From contig NZ_CP065425.1 of the NCBI RefSeq assembly GCF_016772275.1, positions 2,758,653-2,822,652 on the forward strand: a DNA stretch of 64,000 nucleotides, written 5' to 3'. Under the pieces are notes generated by a model. It saw only the letters and a list, made by a program, of their open reading frames with translations, had not been told where the DNA came from and made no database searches. This stretch comes from Heyndrickxia vini. Its GTDB lineage: Bacteria; Bacillota; Bacilli; Bacillales; Bacillaceae_C. Every line of letters starts with the position of its first letter. The first letter of the stretch is position 1. The translations under genes were made by a program, and so were the position numbers. This document shows positions 8,124 through 16,703 of this stretch, in pieces.

Positions 8124-9521
8124 TTACGATTTTGCAATCACTTTACTATTCACCGTTAACGTTTTCCCAGTCCATCCAAAGACAATTGTTAACAATGGTG
8201 ACAGTAAGCAAAAAAAGGAAAATGGCAAATAGTCTATAGTAGAAACCCCGAGCACATTCGTTAAAAATACTCCACACACTCCCCAAGGGATTAATGGATT
8301 TACAACTGTTCCCGCATCCTCTAATACTCTTGAAAGATTTTTATTAGCTAGTCCCAAATTTTCAAATGGCTTTTGAAATGCTTCTCCAGTTAGAATAATA
8401 GATAAATATTGTTCTCCAATTAAAATATTTACCCCAATAGCTGTAAATGCAGCTGCCATGATGACTGATCCAATTTTGTTTAAAACTTTCGCTAAAGCTT
8501 TTAATAAAACTGGAATTATTTCTAAGGTAAACAACAACCCACCCATACTTAAAGCAAGAATTACAAGTGAAACGGTAAACATCATACTATTCATACCGCC
8601 TCTCGTTAACAAGCTATCGATTGCTTCATTGCCCGTTTTTGAAACATAGCCATTAAAAAGAATTTGGAAAAGTTCTTGTCCGCTAGGAATATGGTGAAAT
8701 AACGACAGAATAATTGCAAGTAATGAATTTACTGCTAATGTCAGGAACGCTGATATTTTTTTGTAAGCAAAAATCGCTAGGACAACTACCGGAATGATGC
8801 TGTACCAGTGAACTAAATTTGTTCGTAGTAATGCTTCTTGAATGTTAGATAATTTGTTTAAGTTTGCTGTCGATACACTTGGTGAACATACAGCATAAAT
8901 GATAAAACTAATAATGAATGCTGGTACAGTGGTCCATGCCATATTTCGGATATGCTCAAATAAATCTACGTTCATCATTGTTGATGCAATGTTCGTTGTA
9001 TCAGATAATGGTGACATTTTATCTCCGAAAAAAGCCCCCGAAACAATGGCCCCTGCTGTTAATGCTAAGGACGCATCAAGTGCAGATGCGATTCCAATAA
9101 AGGCAACTCCCAATGTTGCTGAAGTTGTTAACGAACTGCCTATCGCCATTCCAACAATAGCCGTAACAACGAAAACAATGGCATAGAAGTAATGAACAGT
9201 CACAATCTTAAAACCAACAAAAACCAAAGTTGGAATCGTCCCACTTAACATCCATGCAGCGATTAAAATTCCAATTAAGAAAAAAAGAAATACAGCGGAG
9301 AGACCCGATTTCGCTCCATTTACCATCCCTTCCTCAAGAATTTTAAATGGCACTTTCTTCATAAGCCCATAAGTTATAAGCATTAAAATTGATAACAAAA
9401 TAGGGATATGTGGTGCAGCAGAATATTTCATTAAACTTATACTCATTAATCCTACAATGATTACGATTAGGATTAATGCTTCTATTATGGATGGTGTATG
9501 AGCTTTTTTACGATTAAACAT
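8124..9521 (-). CDS. NhaC-family carrier, predicted tyrosine transporter
   Basis: A 465-residue polytopic protein of the NhaC Na+/H+ antiporter family with about 12 helices. Characteristic stretches include GSSLTTSATLGVAFIG (about 128-143) and SGAFFGDKMSPLSDTTN (about 160-176), the conserved core containing GDKMSPLSDTT. The family includes antiporters and malate/lactate exchangers. NhaC-like members under tyrosine T-boxes have been proposed as tyrosine transporters by comparative genomics. The T-box directly upstream, apparently with a UAC specifier, favours tyrosine transport over sodium homeostasis. An AGGAGGTT site precedes the ATG. The gene is monocistronic, ending just before the B12 operon promoter. 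Confidence 0.85.
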   Translation of the reverse strand: MFNRKKAHTPSIIEALILIVIIVGLMSISLMKYSAAPHIPILLSILMLITYGLMKKVPFKILEEGMVNGAKSGLSAVFLFFLIGILIAAWMLSGTIPTLVFVGFKIVTVHYFYAIVFVVTAIVGMAIGSSLTTSATLGVAFIGIASALDASLALTAGAIVSGAFFGDKMSPLSDTTNIASTMMNVDLFEHIRNMAWTTVPAFIISFIIYAVCSPSVSTANLNKLSNIQEALLRTNLVHWYSIIPVVVLAIFAYKKISAFLTLAVNSLLAIILSLFHHIPSGQELFQILFNGYVSKTGNEAIDSLLTRGGMNSMMFTVSLVILALSMGGLLFTLEIIPVLLKALAKVLNKIGSVIMAAAFTAIGVNILIGEQYLSIILTGEAFQKPFENLGLANKNLSRVLEDAGTVVNPLIPWGVCGVFLTNVLGVSTIDYLPFSFFCLLSPLLTIVFGWTGKTLTVNSKVIAKS

Positions 9522-9545
9522 GTTGATAACCTCCTCGATTGTTAT

Positions 9546-9802
9546 AAAAAGAGCCTCTTCATCCCTAAGACAAGGGACGAAGAGGCTCTCCGCGGTACCA
9601 CCCTAGTTAATGACCGAAATCATTCACTCTTTTATCCAAAATGATTAGCAACGGTGTATTTCATGTCTATTGTTGCCTGAATTTTCAGCTCCCATTCAGT
9701 CTCTTCGTACTGCATTCAATAGAATTACTAATGTCCGTTTTTTGGAATATCATTATTAACTTTTACACTTAAACGCTTTTAAGCTTTTATGCAATAAAGC
9801 AT
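9546..9802 (-). promoter_or_regulatory. T-box leader, probable tyrosine specifier
   Basis: The minus strand contains the T-box signature AACTAGGGTGGTACCGCGG (about 9607-9589). It is followed by a long terminator stem (GAGCCTCTTC...GAAGAGGCTC, 9551-9589) and TTTTTAT. Stem I can be drawn with ATTAG/CTAAT and CTATTG/CAATAG pairings. The internal loop between the 3' strands reads ACATGAAATACACCG, placing UAC (Tyr) in the specifier position followed by A. The T-box class is certain; the specifier is my manual fold. Confidence 0.9.
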
Positions 9803-9808
9803 TTGAAT

Positions 9809-9838
9809 ATAATATACCATGAAATTGAAATTAATCAA
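9809..9838 (-). promoter_or_regulatory. Probable promoter of the T-box leader
   Basis: On the minus strand TTGATT (9838-9833) and TATTAT (9814-9809) are 18 nt apart, a few bases upstream of the T-box leader. An overlapping TATATT with a 16-nt spacer is also possible. Confidence 0.55.
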
Positions 9839-9849
9839 GAGTAAATTTT

Positions 9850-9876
9850 GGGGACAGGTTGTTACACCTGTCCCAG
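9850..9876 (-). terminator. Hairpin downstream of prfC
   Basis: GGGACAGGT / ACCTGTCCC forms a strong stem immediately after the prfC stop. The following tract is only AAAATTT, so it is a weak intrinsic terminator or a dispersed hairpin of the GGGGACAGG type common in Bacillus genomes. Confidence 0.5.
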
Positions 9877-9879
9877 TCA

Positions 9880-11448
9880 TTATTCCATTGGATTTGTTAG
9901 TTTAATATCAGGGTTTTTATCTTGGAACCATCTAAGTGCAAAATCATTTTCAAATAAGAATAATGGTTTATCGAAACGATCTTTTACTAAAAGGCTTCGT
10001 GAGCTAGAAAGTGATTCTTTAACTTGATTCTCATCAATCCAGCGCGGGATTTTCGATCCAATTGGTTCCATAATAACATCAGAATTATATTCATTTTTCA
10101 TGCGATGAACAAATACTTCAAATTGCAATTGTCCTACAGCACCAAGAATATAATCTTCCATGCGATATGTTTTGTATAACTGGATTGCGCCTTCTTGAAC
10201 GAGCTGATGAACGCCTTTATGGAAATGTTTTTGTTTCATAACATTTTTTGCAGAAACTTTGACAAAAAGTTCCGGTGTAAACTGTGGAAGCTTTTCATAA
10301 TTTAATAATTGCTTTCCAGATGTGATTGTATCCCCAATTTGGTAAGTTCCAGTATCATACAACCCGATAATATCTCCACTTACAGCAGTATTTACCGTGC
10401 TGCGATCATCTGCAAGAAATTGTGTTGATTGCGATAATTTCATCGATTTACCCGTTCTTGATAAGGTGACATTCATCCCACGGTCAAATTGCCCTGAGCA
10501 AATACGTACGAATGCGATACGATCACGGTGAGCAGGATTCATATTCGCTTGAATTTTAAAGACAAAACCCGTGAAATTTTCATCGGCTGGATTAATGACT
10601 CCGGCATCTGAATTTCTCGGTTGAGGGGACGGTGCAAATTGAAGATACGTTTCAAGAAATGTTTGGACCCCAAAGTTTGTTAAAGCACTTCCGAAAAATA
10701 CAGGTGATAATGTACCATTAGCAATCCGTTCATTCGAGAATTCATTGCCTGCTTCATTTAATAATAAGATTTCCTCCAACGCTTGTTCGTAAAGACCAGA
10801 TTGTTTAATAGGTGAATCCCCATCAATTTCTCCCTCTTCATTAAGTGGTATAAATCGATGATCCTCTTCTACACGAAACTGTTCAATTCGATTATGAAAA
10901 CGGTCATAAATTCCGAGAAATTCTTTTCCCATTCCGATTGGCCAGTTCATTGGATAGGATTCAATTCCAAGTACTTCTTCCAATTCTGCTAATAGCTCTA
11001 AAGGTGTTTTCCCTTGTCTATCCAACTTGTTAATAAAGGTAAAAATTGGAATACCCCTCATCCGGCAAACTTTAAACAATTTCAGTGTTTGCTCTTCTAT
11101 CCCTTTTGCGGCATCAATAATCATTACTGCACTATCTACCGCCATTAATGTACGATACGTATCTTCACTGAAATCTTGGTGTCCAGGTGTATCAAGTATA
11201 TTAACTCTTTTTCCATCATATTCAAATTGCATTACGGAAGATGTTACTGAAATTCCCCGTTGCTTTTCAATCTCCATCCAGTCTGAAGTCGCAAATTTAC
11301 CTGATTTTTTCCCTTTCACCGTACCTGCTGCACGGATTGCACCGCCAAATAAAAGTAATTGCTCAGTTAAGGTCGTTTTCCCGGCATCCGGATGGGAAAT
11401 AATCGCAAAGGTTCTTCTTGATAAAACCTCGTCTTTCAAAGAAGTCAT
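9880..11448 (-). CDS. prfC: Peptide chain release factor 3 (RF3)
   Basis: A 522-residue translational GTPase of normal RF3 length that recycles RF1/RF2 from the ribosome. GTPase motifs: P-loop [12 protein letters not shown] (about 18-29), switch [16 protein letters not shown] (about 89-102) and NKLD in [10 protein letters not shown] (about 142-151). The RF3-specific core then continues to the C-terminus, with [19 protein letters not shown]. It is bounded by unrelated genes and appears monocistronic. RF3 is sporadic in Firmicutes, so presence is a strain trait rather than universal. No sign of truncation. Confidence 0.97.
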   Translation of the reverse strand: MTSLKDEVLSRRTFAIISHPDAGKTTLTEQLLLFGGAIRAAGTVKGKKSGKFATSDWMEIEKQRGISVTSSVMQFEYDGKRVNILDTPGHQDFSEDTYRTLMAVDSAVMIIDAAKGIEEQTLKLFKVCRMRGIPIFTFINKLDRQGKTPLELLAELEEVLGIESYPMNWPIGMGKEFLGIYDRFHNRIEQFRVEEDHRFIPLNEEGEIDGDSPIKQSGLYEQALEEILLLNEAGNEFSNERIANGTLSPVFFGSALTNFGVQTFLETYLQFAPSPQPRNSDAGVINPADENFTGFVFKIQANMNPAHRDRIAFVRICSGQFDRGMNVTLSRTGKSMKLSQSTQFLADDRSTVNTAVSGDIIGLYDTGTYQIGDTITSGKQLLNYEKLPQFTPELFVKVSAKNVMKQKHFHKGVHQLVQEGAIQLYKTYRMEDYILGAVGQLQFEVFVHRMKNEYNSDVIMEPIGSKIPRWIDENQVKESLSSSRSLLVKDRFDKPLFLFENDFALRWFQDKNPDIKLTNPME

Positions 11449-11524
11449 GTTGTAAAATCCTTTCGTTTGTAGAGTAATATTTATATTCTATTCCCTTGTT
11501 TATTTTCACATTGGAATCACCTTT

Positions 11525-11764
11525 CTACATTTCTCTTGTCCATTGATTGATTCGATGGGCTAAAGCTATTGCATCTTCATCTGCCAATTTTAAACTAAGT
11601 GAATTAATTAACTTCCCTAATAACATATCGCCAAAGTCATCATATGTATAAGTTGTAGACCATTCTATAACGGGAATAGCAACAACAAAATATTCATCTT
11701 TTTTATTCTCATATATGAATAGGTTCATTTCTTTATCATTGAGTATCGTTTTACGAATTTTCAT
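11525..11764 (-). CDS. YueH-like small protein
   Basis: A 79-residue protein starting MKIRKTILNDKEM, with GGAGG seven bases upstream; an in-frame ATG six codons earlier lacks a proper site. The pattern of basic N-terminus, ENKKDEYFVVAIP, EWSTTYTYDD and a closing INQWTREM resembles the Bacillus YueH family, uncharacterised small cytoplasmic proteins. The assignment is from memory of the family. The gene is isolated between prfC and an unknown gene. The stretch 11783-11919 shows nothing I can identify. Confidence 0.65.
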   Translation of the reverse strand: MKIRKTILNDKEMNLFIYENKKDEYFVVAIPVIEWSTTYTYDDFGDMLLGKLINSLSLKLADEDAIALAHRINQWTREM

Positions 11765-11919
11765 TTCCCGTCCTCCAGTCACATTATATTATAAGGGAAA
11801 AGTGACGGAGAAAAAAACAAATTCGCCAATTTGCAAAAAAAAATAGAAGAAACAAACTACGGTCCCTTCTCCACTTTCTACTTTTCACGGACTTTCACTT
11901 TCATTCCTCCGTCCTACCA

Positions 11920-12420
11920 TCATGACTGTAATAACATCAACGTATTCGATGTTATTTCGTTTTCCTGACTCCAATTATGAATGATCCTGTAAATTTCTTT
12001 TATATTTTCAGACGAAAAATTATAAAAATCCACTAATTCCACTAAATGGGAAAGTTGTTCAGTTGGGATAATTACTCGTTTTGCATTGAACAAAGAAAGA
12101 TCTACATCATTTTTTTCTATTATTTCGTTAAGGGCATGGTAAATATCGAAACGATCCACTTGTTGTAATCCGATTAAATTGTGCCATCGAGCCGTTTTCG
12201 GTATATAAACGCCATTAAAATAAGCCGGTTCTTCAATTAGACCATCCACTTCTTTACTGCAAATGCCTCTTAACAAAAAATCTTCTCTTATCGCCCGTCT
12301 TTCTTTTTCAAACAGATCATTAATTATTTTTAATACAAGTAAATCTTCAACGAAAAATAAATGTTTTCCTTGTGTTATTTCTTTGCATTTGGAAAGAAGC
12401 TGTTCAAATGGAATAGACAT
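11920..12420 (-). CDS. Hypothetical protein, 166 aa
   Basis: A soluble, mostly helical protein starting MSIPFEQLLSKCKEIT with a strong AAAGGGGGAG site; a longer reading starting 16 codons upstream lacks one. Notable stretches are FVEDLLVLKIINDLFEKERR and RWHNLIGLQQVDRFDIYHAL. No family, signal peptide or membrane segment is recognised. It follows the M42 peptidase gene but a terminator hairpin separates them, so it probably has its own promoter. Confidence 0.7.
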   Translation of the reverse strand: MSIPFEQLLSKCKEITQGKHLFFVEDLLVLKIINDLFEKERRAIREDFLLRGICSKEVDGLIEEPAYFNGVYIPKTARWHNLIGLQQVDRFDIYHALNEIIEKNDVDLSLFNAKRVIIPTEQLSHLVELVDFYNFSSENIKEIYRIIHNWSQENEITSNTLMLLQS

Positions 12421-12446
12421 AAAACTCCCCCTTTCAGCTATATAAA

Positions 12447-12482
12447 AGAACCTTAATTTATCCGACAAAAATTAAGGTTCTA
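12447..12482 (-). terminator. Intrinsic terminator after the M42 peptidase gene
   Basis: On the minus strand AGAACCTTAATTT pairs with AAATTAAGGTTCT and is followed by TTTATAT. It lies just past the peptidase stop codon. Confidence 0.8.
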
Positions 12483-12488
12483 AAAAAC

Positions 12489-13544
12489 TTATAGTGAGAC
12501 GATTTCTGATTGTACATAGGCGAATAATAATTGCTCGGTGTTGCTGATAGATGATTCATGTGTGCGTTCAAATGCGTGTGATGATTCAATTCCTGGTCCA
12601 ACAAGACCATGGACAATATCAAATCCGGCACGAATCGCGGCTGAAGCATCAGATCCATAGAAAGGATAAATATCTACTTTATATTCAATATTGTTCTCCT
12701 TCGCTAAGTTGACAAGATGTTTTCGCAATCCATAATGATAAGGACCGCTAGAATCCTTTGCACAGATAGAAACTGTATATTCATCAGAGGATTGGCCATC
12801 ACCAAGTGCACCCATGTCAACTGCTAAATATTCAACGGTTTCCGGCGTAATATTCGAATTTCCCCCATAACCGATTTCTTCATTATTAGAAATGAGAAAA
12901 TGTGTCGTGTACGGCAGTTCAACATTGTTCTCTTTAATGAATTTGATCAGTCGTAAAAGAATGGCGGTACTTGCTTTATCATCAAGATGTCGAGATTTAA
13001 TGTATCCTGATTCTGTAATCTCCACACGCGGTTCAAATGAAACAAAGTCTCCTTCTTCAATACCAAGATTACGTACATCATATTCATTTAGTACTTTTTC
13101 ATCAATACGAACTTCAATATTATCTTCATTGCGTTCGGCTTTTCCAGCATCTTTATACACATGAACCGATTGCTGATGCATAAGAATCGTTCCTGTATAC
13201 ACTTTTCCTGAAGAAGTTTCGATCTTACAATATTCCCCTTCGACCGAATTCCAGCGAAAACCGCCGATCATCGTTAACTTTAATCGGCCATTTGCCTTTA
13301 CTTCTTTCACCATTGCACCTAATGTATCTACGTGTGCAGTTAACATACGATGCTGCTTTGTGTTTTTCCCTGGCAATGTGACAATAAGTCCGCCTTTTCG
13401 ATTTCTGTACATTTCCACATTTGTTTCCTTTAAATACTGCTCACAAAAGTCAATCACTTTTTTTGTATTTCCTGATGGACTTGGAATCGAAACAAGTTGT
13501 TTAATTAACTCCATTGTTTCTTTAGCATTACCATATGTATTCAT
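12489..13544 (-). CDS. M42-family metalloaminopeptidase (YhfE-like)
   Basis: A 351-residue M42 peptidase, a cytosolic di-zinc aminopeptidase of the tetrahedral-aminopeptidase type that degrades short peptides. Zinc and catalytic residues are visible: His and Asp in AHVDTLGAMV (about 70-79), Asp in SRHLDDKAS (about 188-196), the Glu pair in SNNEEIGYGG (about 223-232) and Asp in LAVDMGALG. Length and motifs match Bacillus YhfE and relatives (YsdC, YtoP); the exact paralogue is uncertain. It is transcribed alone and ends in a terminator. Confidence 0.92.
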   Translation of the reverse strand: MNTYGNAKETMELIKQLVSIPSPSGNTKKVIDFCEQYLKETNVEMYRNRKGGLIVTLPGKNTKQHRMLTAHVDTLGAMVKEVKANGRLKLTMIGGFRWNSVEGEYCKIETSSGKVYTGTILMHQQSVHVYKDAGKAERNEDNIEVRIDEKVLNEYDVRNLGIEEGDFVSFEPRVEITESGYIKSRHLDDKASTAILLRLIKFIKENNVELPYTTHFLISNNEEIGYGGNSNITPETVEYLAVDMGALGDGQSSDEYTVSICAKDSSGPYHYGLRKHLVNLAKENNIEYKVDIYPFYGSDASAAIRAGFDIVHGLVGPGIESSHAFERTHESSISNTEQLLFAYVQSEIVSL

Positions 13545-13666
13545 GAAAGATCTCTCCTATTTTAAATTTTCTCCTTCTATTATATTAGAATATTTTGAAA
13601 TACAATAGTCATACGCATTATTTTTTCGAAGCTCATGTATAATCATTTATGAGGAGGAATGTACAA

Positions 13667-14116
13667 ATGGAAGAACATCGTTTTCATTTAACAGCAAATT
13701 GGACAGGTGGAAGAAATAGTGTTGGTGAAATAAATGCCGGTAATTTAAACACACAAATTTCGATTCCGCCTGAAATGGATGGTCCGGGAATTGGAACAAA
13801 CCCAGATGAAATGCTCCTTGGAGCAGCAGCAACATGCTATATTATTACACTTGCAGCAATGTTAGAAAGACGAAACATTCCTGTTGCTAGTTTAACCCAA
13901 CATTCAGAAGGAATTGTGGAAGTTGATAAAGGGGTTATTACATATAAAAAAATCATTCATCGTCCAAATGTCGTCTTGAAAAAAGAATATCCAATGGATC
14001 AAATAGAAAAAGTGAAGCAGCTGGCAGAACGGGCGGAAAAAAGTTGTATGATTTCAAGAGCCATTCAAGGTAATGTTGAAATTGAATTAGAAGCAATTGT
14101 CGTAATCGAAAACTAA
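13667..14116 (+). CDS. OsmC/Ohr-family protein
   Basis: A 149-residue OsmC-family protein beginning MEEHRFHLTANWTGGRN, with GAGGAGG eight bases upstream of the chosen ATG. The two family cysteines are present: Cys in LLGAAATCYIITLAAM and Cys in AEKSCMISRAI. Members reduce organic hydroperoxides or act in oxidative and osmotic stress. The sequence is of the SACOL1771-like subfamily, whose substrate is unknown. It lies alone on the plus strand, divergent from the M42 peptidase gene. Confidence 0.88.
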   Translation: MEEHRFHLTANWTGGRNSVGEINAGNLNTQISIPPEMDGPGIGTNPDEMLLGAAATCYIITLAAMLERRNIPVASLTQHSEGIVEVDKGVITYKKIIHRPNVVLKKEYPMDQIEKVKQLAERAEKSCMISRAIQGNVEIELEAIVVIEN

Positions 14117-14204
14117 ACGGATATAATGAAACAGATACTTTTCTATTCTAAAAATCTTTCCTTTGGAAAAACTATTGGTTAAACAAAGAAGGAGGATTGA
14201 TTAG

Positions 14205-14348
14205 ATGAAAAAGAATCAAAAGCCGTCTATTGCACCAGGGATGGACGATGCAGAAGAATTAGATAGGGATGCTACCCCCGAGGAAATTGAAAAAGGGGAA
14301 TACACGAATGTAACAACTTTTTCTTGGGATGAAGTAGATCCGAGCTAA
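14205..14348 (+). CDS. Small acidic protein, 47 aa, unknown
   Basis: Encodes MKKNQKPSIAPGMDDAEELD followed by more acidic residues, ending WDEVDPS. It has an ideal GGAGG site and a terminator immediately downstream, so it is very likely a real gene. About one third of its residues are Asp or Glu after a short basic start. I do not recognise the family. It lies between the OsmC gene and a sugar-type oxidoreductase gene. Confidence 0.7.
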   Translation: MKKNQKPSIAPGMDDAEELDRDATPEEIEKGEYTNVTTFSWDEVDPS

Positions 14349-14353
14349 AAATT

Positions 14354-14380
14354 TATGACAGCTTCTAGCTGTCATTTTTT
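14354..14380 (+). terminator. Intrinsic terminator
   Basis: ATGACAGCT / AGCTGTCAT stem followed by TTTTTTT, seven bases after the stop of the 47-residue gene. Confidence 0.88.
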
Positions 14381-14457
14381 TATCCAATAAAATGACTGTT
14401 CTCAGCTAAAAGTGTAAAATGGGGATAATTCATATTTTATGCAAGGAGAGAAATTAC

Positions 14458-15438
14458 ATGAGATTTGCAACAATTGGAACCAATTGGATTACTTCAACTT
14501 TTATTGAATCTGCCCGTAAATCTGGGAAACTTACGTTGAAAGCCGTCTACTCGAGGTCTATCGATAAAGCAAAAGACTTCGCAGCAAAACATTCAGTTCC
14601 ACTTTATTTTAACGATATTACGGAATTAGCAAAACATCCAGAAATTGATATCGTCTACATCGCCTCACCAAATTCATTGCATTTTGACCATGCAAAACTC
14701 TTATTAGAAAATAATAAACATGTGATTTGTGAAAAACCAATTTTTTCAAATATTAAAGAGTTTACAGAAGCTTATACAATTGCTAATAATCACGGAGTTT
14801 ATTTATTTGAAGCTATTCGGAACATTCATACCCCGAACATAAACCAATTAGTGAAACAATTACCCAAAATCGGTACGATACGAAGCGCTTTACTTCATTA
14901 TGTTCAGTATTCATCTCGCTATGATGCGTTTTTAGATGGGGATACTCCTAATGTTTTTTCAACTGAATTTTCTGGCGGGGCATTGGTTGATTTAGGGGTT
15001 TATCCACTTTCTGTTGCTATTAAACTTTTTGGAAAGCCTGTAACGTACTCCTACCATCCAACTATTCTTCGAAGTGGTGTGGATGGGAACGGAACACTCA
15101 TCCTCCAATATAATGAATTTGTTTGTACAATCATTTGTTCTAAGATTTCTCACTCATATATTCCTAGCGAGATTCATGGTGAAACAGGGACAATCATTAT
15201 GAATAGTGCAACACCTACAAGTTTGGAGTTAATAAATAATAAAACGAAAGAAAGAGAGTCTATTAGTGTAAACCAAGAAGATTTAGATATGGTTTATGAA
15301 ATCGATGCTTTTACCAATATTATCGAGAATAATGATCATCATGCCTATATGAAACTAATTCAATTTAGTGAGACAATTCTATCCATTACAGAAACAGTTA
15401 GAAAGCAAAATAATATTATCTTTCAAACGGATAAGTAA
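14458..15438 (+). CDS. Gfo/Idh/MocA-family oxidoreductase
   Basis: A 326-residue NAD(P)-dependent oxidoreductase. The Rossmann motif is slightly unusual (ATIGTNWITSTF) instead of the common GxGxxG. The family signature VICEKPIFSN (about 95-104) contains the EKP lysine, and the GGALVDLGVYPLSVA loop is in the C-terminal domain. This subgroup is represented by Bacillus YulF-like proteins of unknown substrate. The start was placed at MRFATIG, eight bases after AAGGAGAG. No sugar cluster surrounds it, unlike the family member at 42571. Confidence 0.88.
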   Translation: MRFATIGTNWITSTFIESARKSGKLTLKAVYSRSIDKAKDFAAKHSVPLYFNDITELAKHPEIDIVYIASPNSLHFDHAKLLLENNKHVICEKPIFSNIKEFTEAYTIANNHGVYLFEAIRNIHTPNINQLVKQLPKIGTIRSALLHYVQYSSRYDAFLDGDTPNVFSTEFSGGALVDLGVYPLSVAIKLFGKPVTYSYHPTILRSGVDGNGTLILQYNEFVCTIICSKISHSYIPSEIHGETGTIIMNSATPTSLELINNKTKERESISVNQEDLDMVYEIDAFTNIIENNDHHAYMKLIQFSETILSITETVRKQNNIIFQTDK

Positions 15439-15546
15439 CTATTTTTTCATAGAATCCAGGAAACGAATAGGAATAATGCTACCTTCGCGTTTTATGGATT
15501 TTGTGACACTCCTAAATTCCACTGGAATTTTAGACCCATATTTCAT
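15439..15546 (-). CDS. Possible 35-residue protein
   Basis: A short reading frame starting MKYGSKIPVEFRSVTK, preceded by GAAGGGGAAA. Its stop codon abuts the end of the oppositely transcribed oxidoreductase gene. The ribosome site and non-random composition suggest it could be real, but it is very short and I recognise no family. Confidence 0.3.
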   Translation of the reverse strand: MKYGSKIPVEFRSVTKSIKREGSIIPIRFLDSMKK

Positions 15547-15618
15547 TTTCCCCTTCACTTATGGTACATAGTTACTATATAATGATTATGACTATATACT
15601 TAGGAGGCGAAGAATAGG

Positions 15619-15789
15619 ATGATACGAGAAGAGGAACACTTACTATTTATTAAAGAACTTGGTCGCCTTTTTGAAGACTTCAATCATTGTAAATGTGAAG
15701 AAATCCGAAAAGATATTCTTAAGGATATTCAATTGCTAAGTAATGTAATAAATCCTGATCATGAACTTTCATTTCGCTCAATTGTCTAG
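15619..15789 (+). CDS. Small helical protein, 56 aa, unknown
   Basis: Encodes MIREEEHLLFIKELGRLFED, then FNHCKCEEIRKDI and ends SFRSIV. A TAGGAGG site lies upstream, and TATAAT at about 15577 could serve as its -10 box. The Cys-Lys-Cys in the middle might bind a metal but this is speculative. It starts a run of four very small plus-strand genes. Confidence 0.6.
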   Translation: MIREEEHLLFIKELGRLFEDFNHCKCEEIRKDILKDIQLLSNVINPDHELSFRSIV

Positions 15790-15927
15790 ATTTTTACACA
15801 TTAAAAATAATTATTCATCTTCTGAAACTCTAATGTATACTACACTCCTTTTTAAATTCTAAGTGAAATATAGCTTATTCAATAGGAATTTGATACTATT
15901 TGATTATCTTATTTTGGGGGAACTCAA

Positions 15928-16017
15928 ATGAAAAAAATAGCTCTAGCGTCTTTCACAACTATCGTTATTCTTATGCTAATCTTTATTATCGTGATGGAGC
16001 TTTACCCTTTTTCCTAA
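15928..16017 (+). CDS. Single-helix membrane microprotein, 29 aa
   Basis: Encodes MKKIALASFTTIVILMLIFI and ends ELYPFS, a single hydrophobic helix after two lysines. A GGGGG site lies seven bases before ATG and a terminator follows within 25 bases, so it has the layout of a true gene. Function unknown; size and topology resemble small membrane regulators or type I toxins. Confidence 0.55.
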   Translation: MKKIALASFTTIVILMLIFIIVMELYPFS

Positions 16018-16038
16018 AAAACGTATACATAACCGTAA

Positions 16039-16065
16039 ATGGCTGCTTAGGGCAGCCATTTTTTA
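16039..16065 (+). terminator. Intrinsic terminator
   Basis: ATGGCTG / CAGCCAT hairpin followed by TTTTTT, just after the 29-residue membrane microprotein gene. Confidence 0.88.
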
Positions 16066-16147
16066 TGTGTCCCAATAAAATCCTTTACATTATTTTTATT
16101 TTTTTGGCAATACTAAATAGCAAATAATAAAAGGATGGATATTATTT

Positions 16148-16258
16148 ATGGATTTAATAACGTCAATCTTCGCATATTTTGGTTTTGGTGTGCCAATGAT
16201 CATTTTTGCTATTGCCATTCTAATTGAAATATTAAAGAGAAATCCAACGGAAGAATGA
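16148..16258 (+). CDS. Single-helix membrane microprotein, 36 aa
   Basis: Encodes MDLITSIFAYFGFGVPMIIF and ends KRNPTEE, one membrane helix with an acidic or polar tail. AAGGATGG lies upstream. It shares a Y/I-F-G-F-G block followed by a hydrophobic helix with the next small gene, suggesting a pair of related proteins. No family recognised. Confidence 0.5.
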   Translation: MDLITSIFAYFGFGVPMIIFAIAILIEILKRNPTEE

Positions 16259-16285
16259 AGAGTTTAGAAAGGATAAAGGATATTG

Positions 16286-16411
16286 ATGAATGTAATGAAA
16301 TTAGTAGAAGCATATCTACCATTTATAGGATTTGGATTCTCATTTAGCGTATTCATTATCGCCTTCAGTGCCAGTACTATTAAAAAAATGAAAACAAAGA
16401 ACCAAAATTAG
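16286..16411 (+). CDS. Single-helix membrane microprotein, 41 aa
   Basis: Encodes MNVMKLVEAYLPFIGFGFSF and ends in a basic tail KKMKTKNQN. GGATAAAGGAT lies upstream and the gap to the preceding small gene is 27 nt, so the two are probably co-transcribed. It has the same FGFG-helix layout as its neighbour but a basic, not acidic, tail. Confidence 0.5.
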   Translation: MNVMKLVEAYLPFIGFGFSFSVFIIAFSASTIKKMKTKNQN

Positions 16412-16513
16412 CTAGAGAATAATCTTAACAAATTCTTAATATTAAATTAACTAAATATTAGTATACATTCATTATGATTAATTTGTATCCGATATAGCAG
16501 ATACTTCCCCCCG

Positions 16514-16540
16514 AAAAATCCAGCTTGCTGGATTTTTTTG
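16514..16540 (+). terminator. Intrinsic terminator
   Basis: AAAAATCCAGC / GCTGGATTTTT stem with T run, about 100 bases past the small membrane protein pair. Confidence 0.85.
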
Positions 16541-16703
16541 TGCTTCAATCCCTATCAAATTAACGGAAAGATAAATGTAATGAAAATGAGGCTTAATAAT
16601 GCACTGGACTAGTTTTTAGAACCAGTCTGATAAGAGAAACTTTTTTGTTGTGAGCTGTGAATTTAGTGAGGCGGGATGATGATGGCGAGTATACCTCTGT
16701 AAT

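Noticed and set aside
11027-11455. 142-residue plus-strand frame opposite prfC
   Set aside because: It mirrors the GTPase domain of prfC in antisense and has no independent signals.
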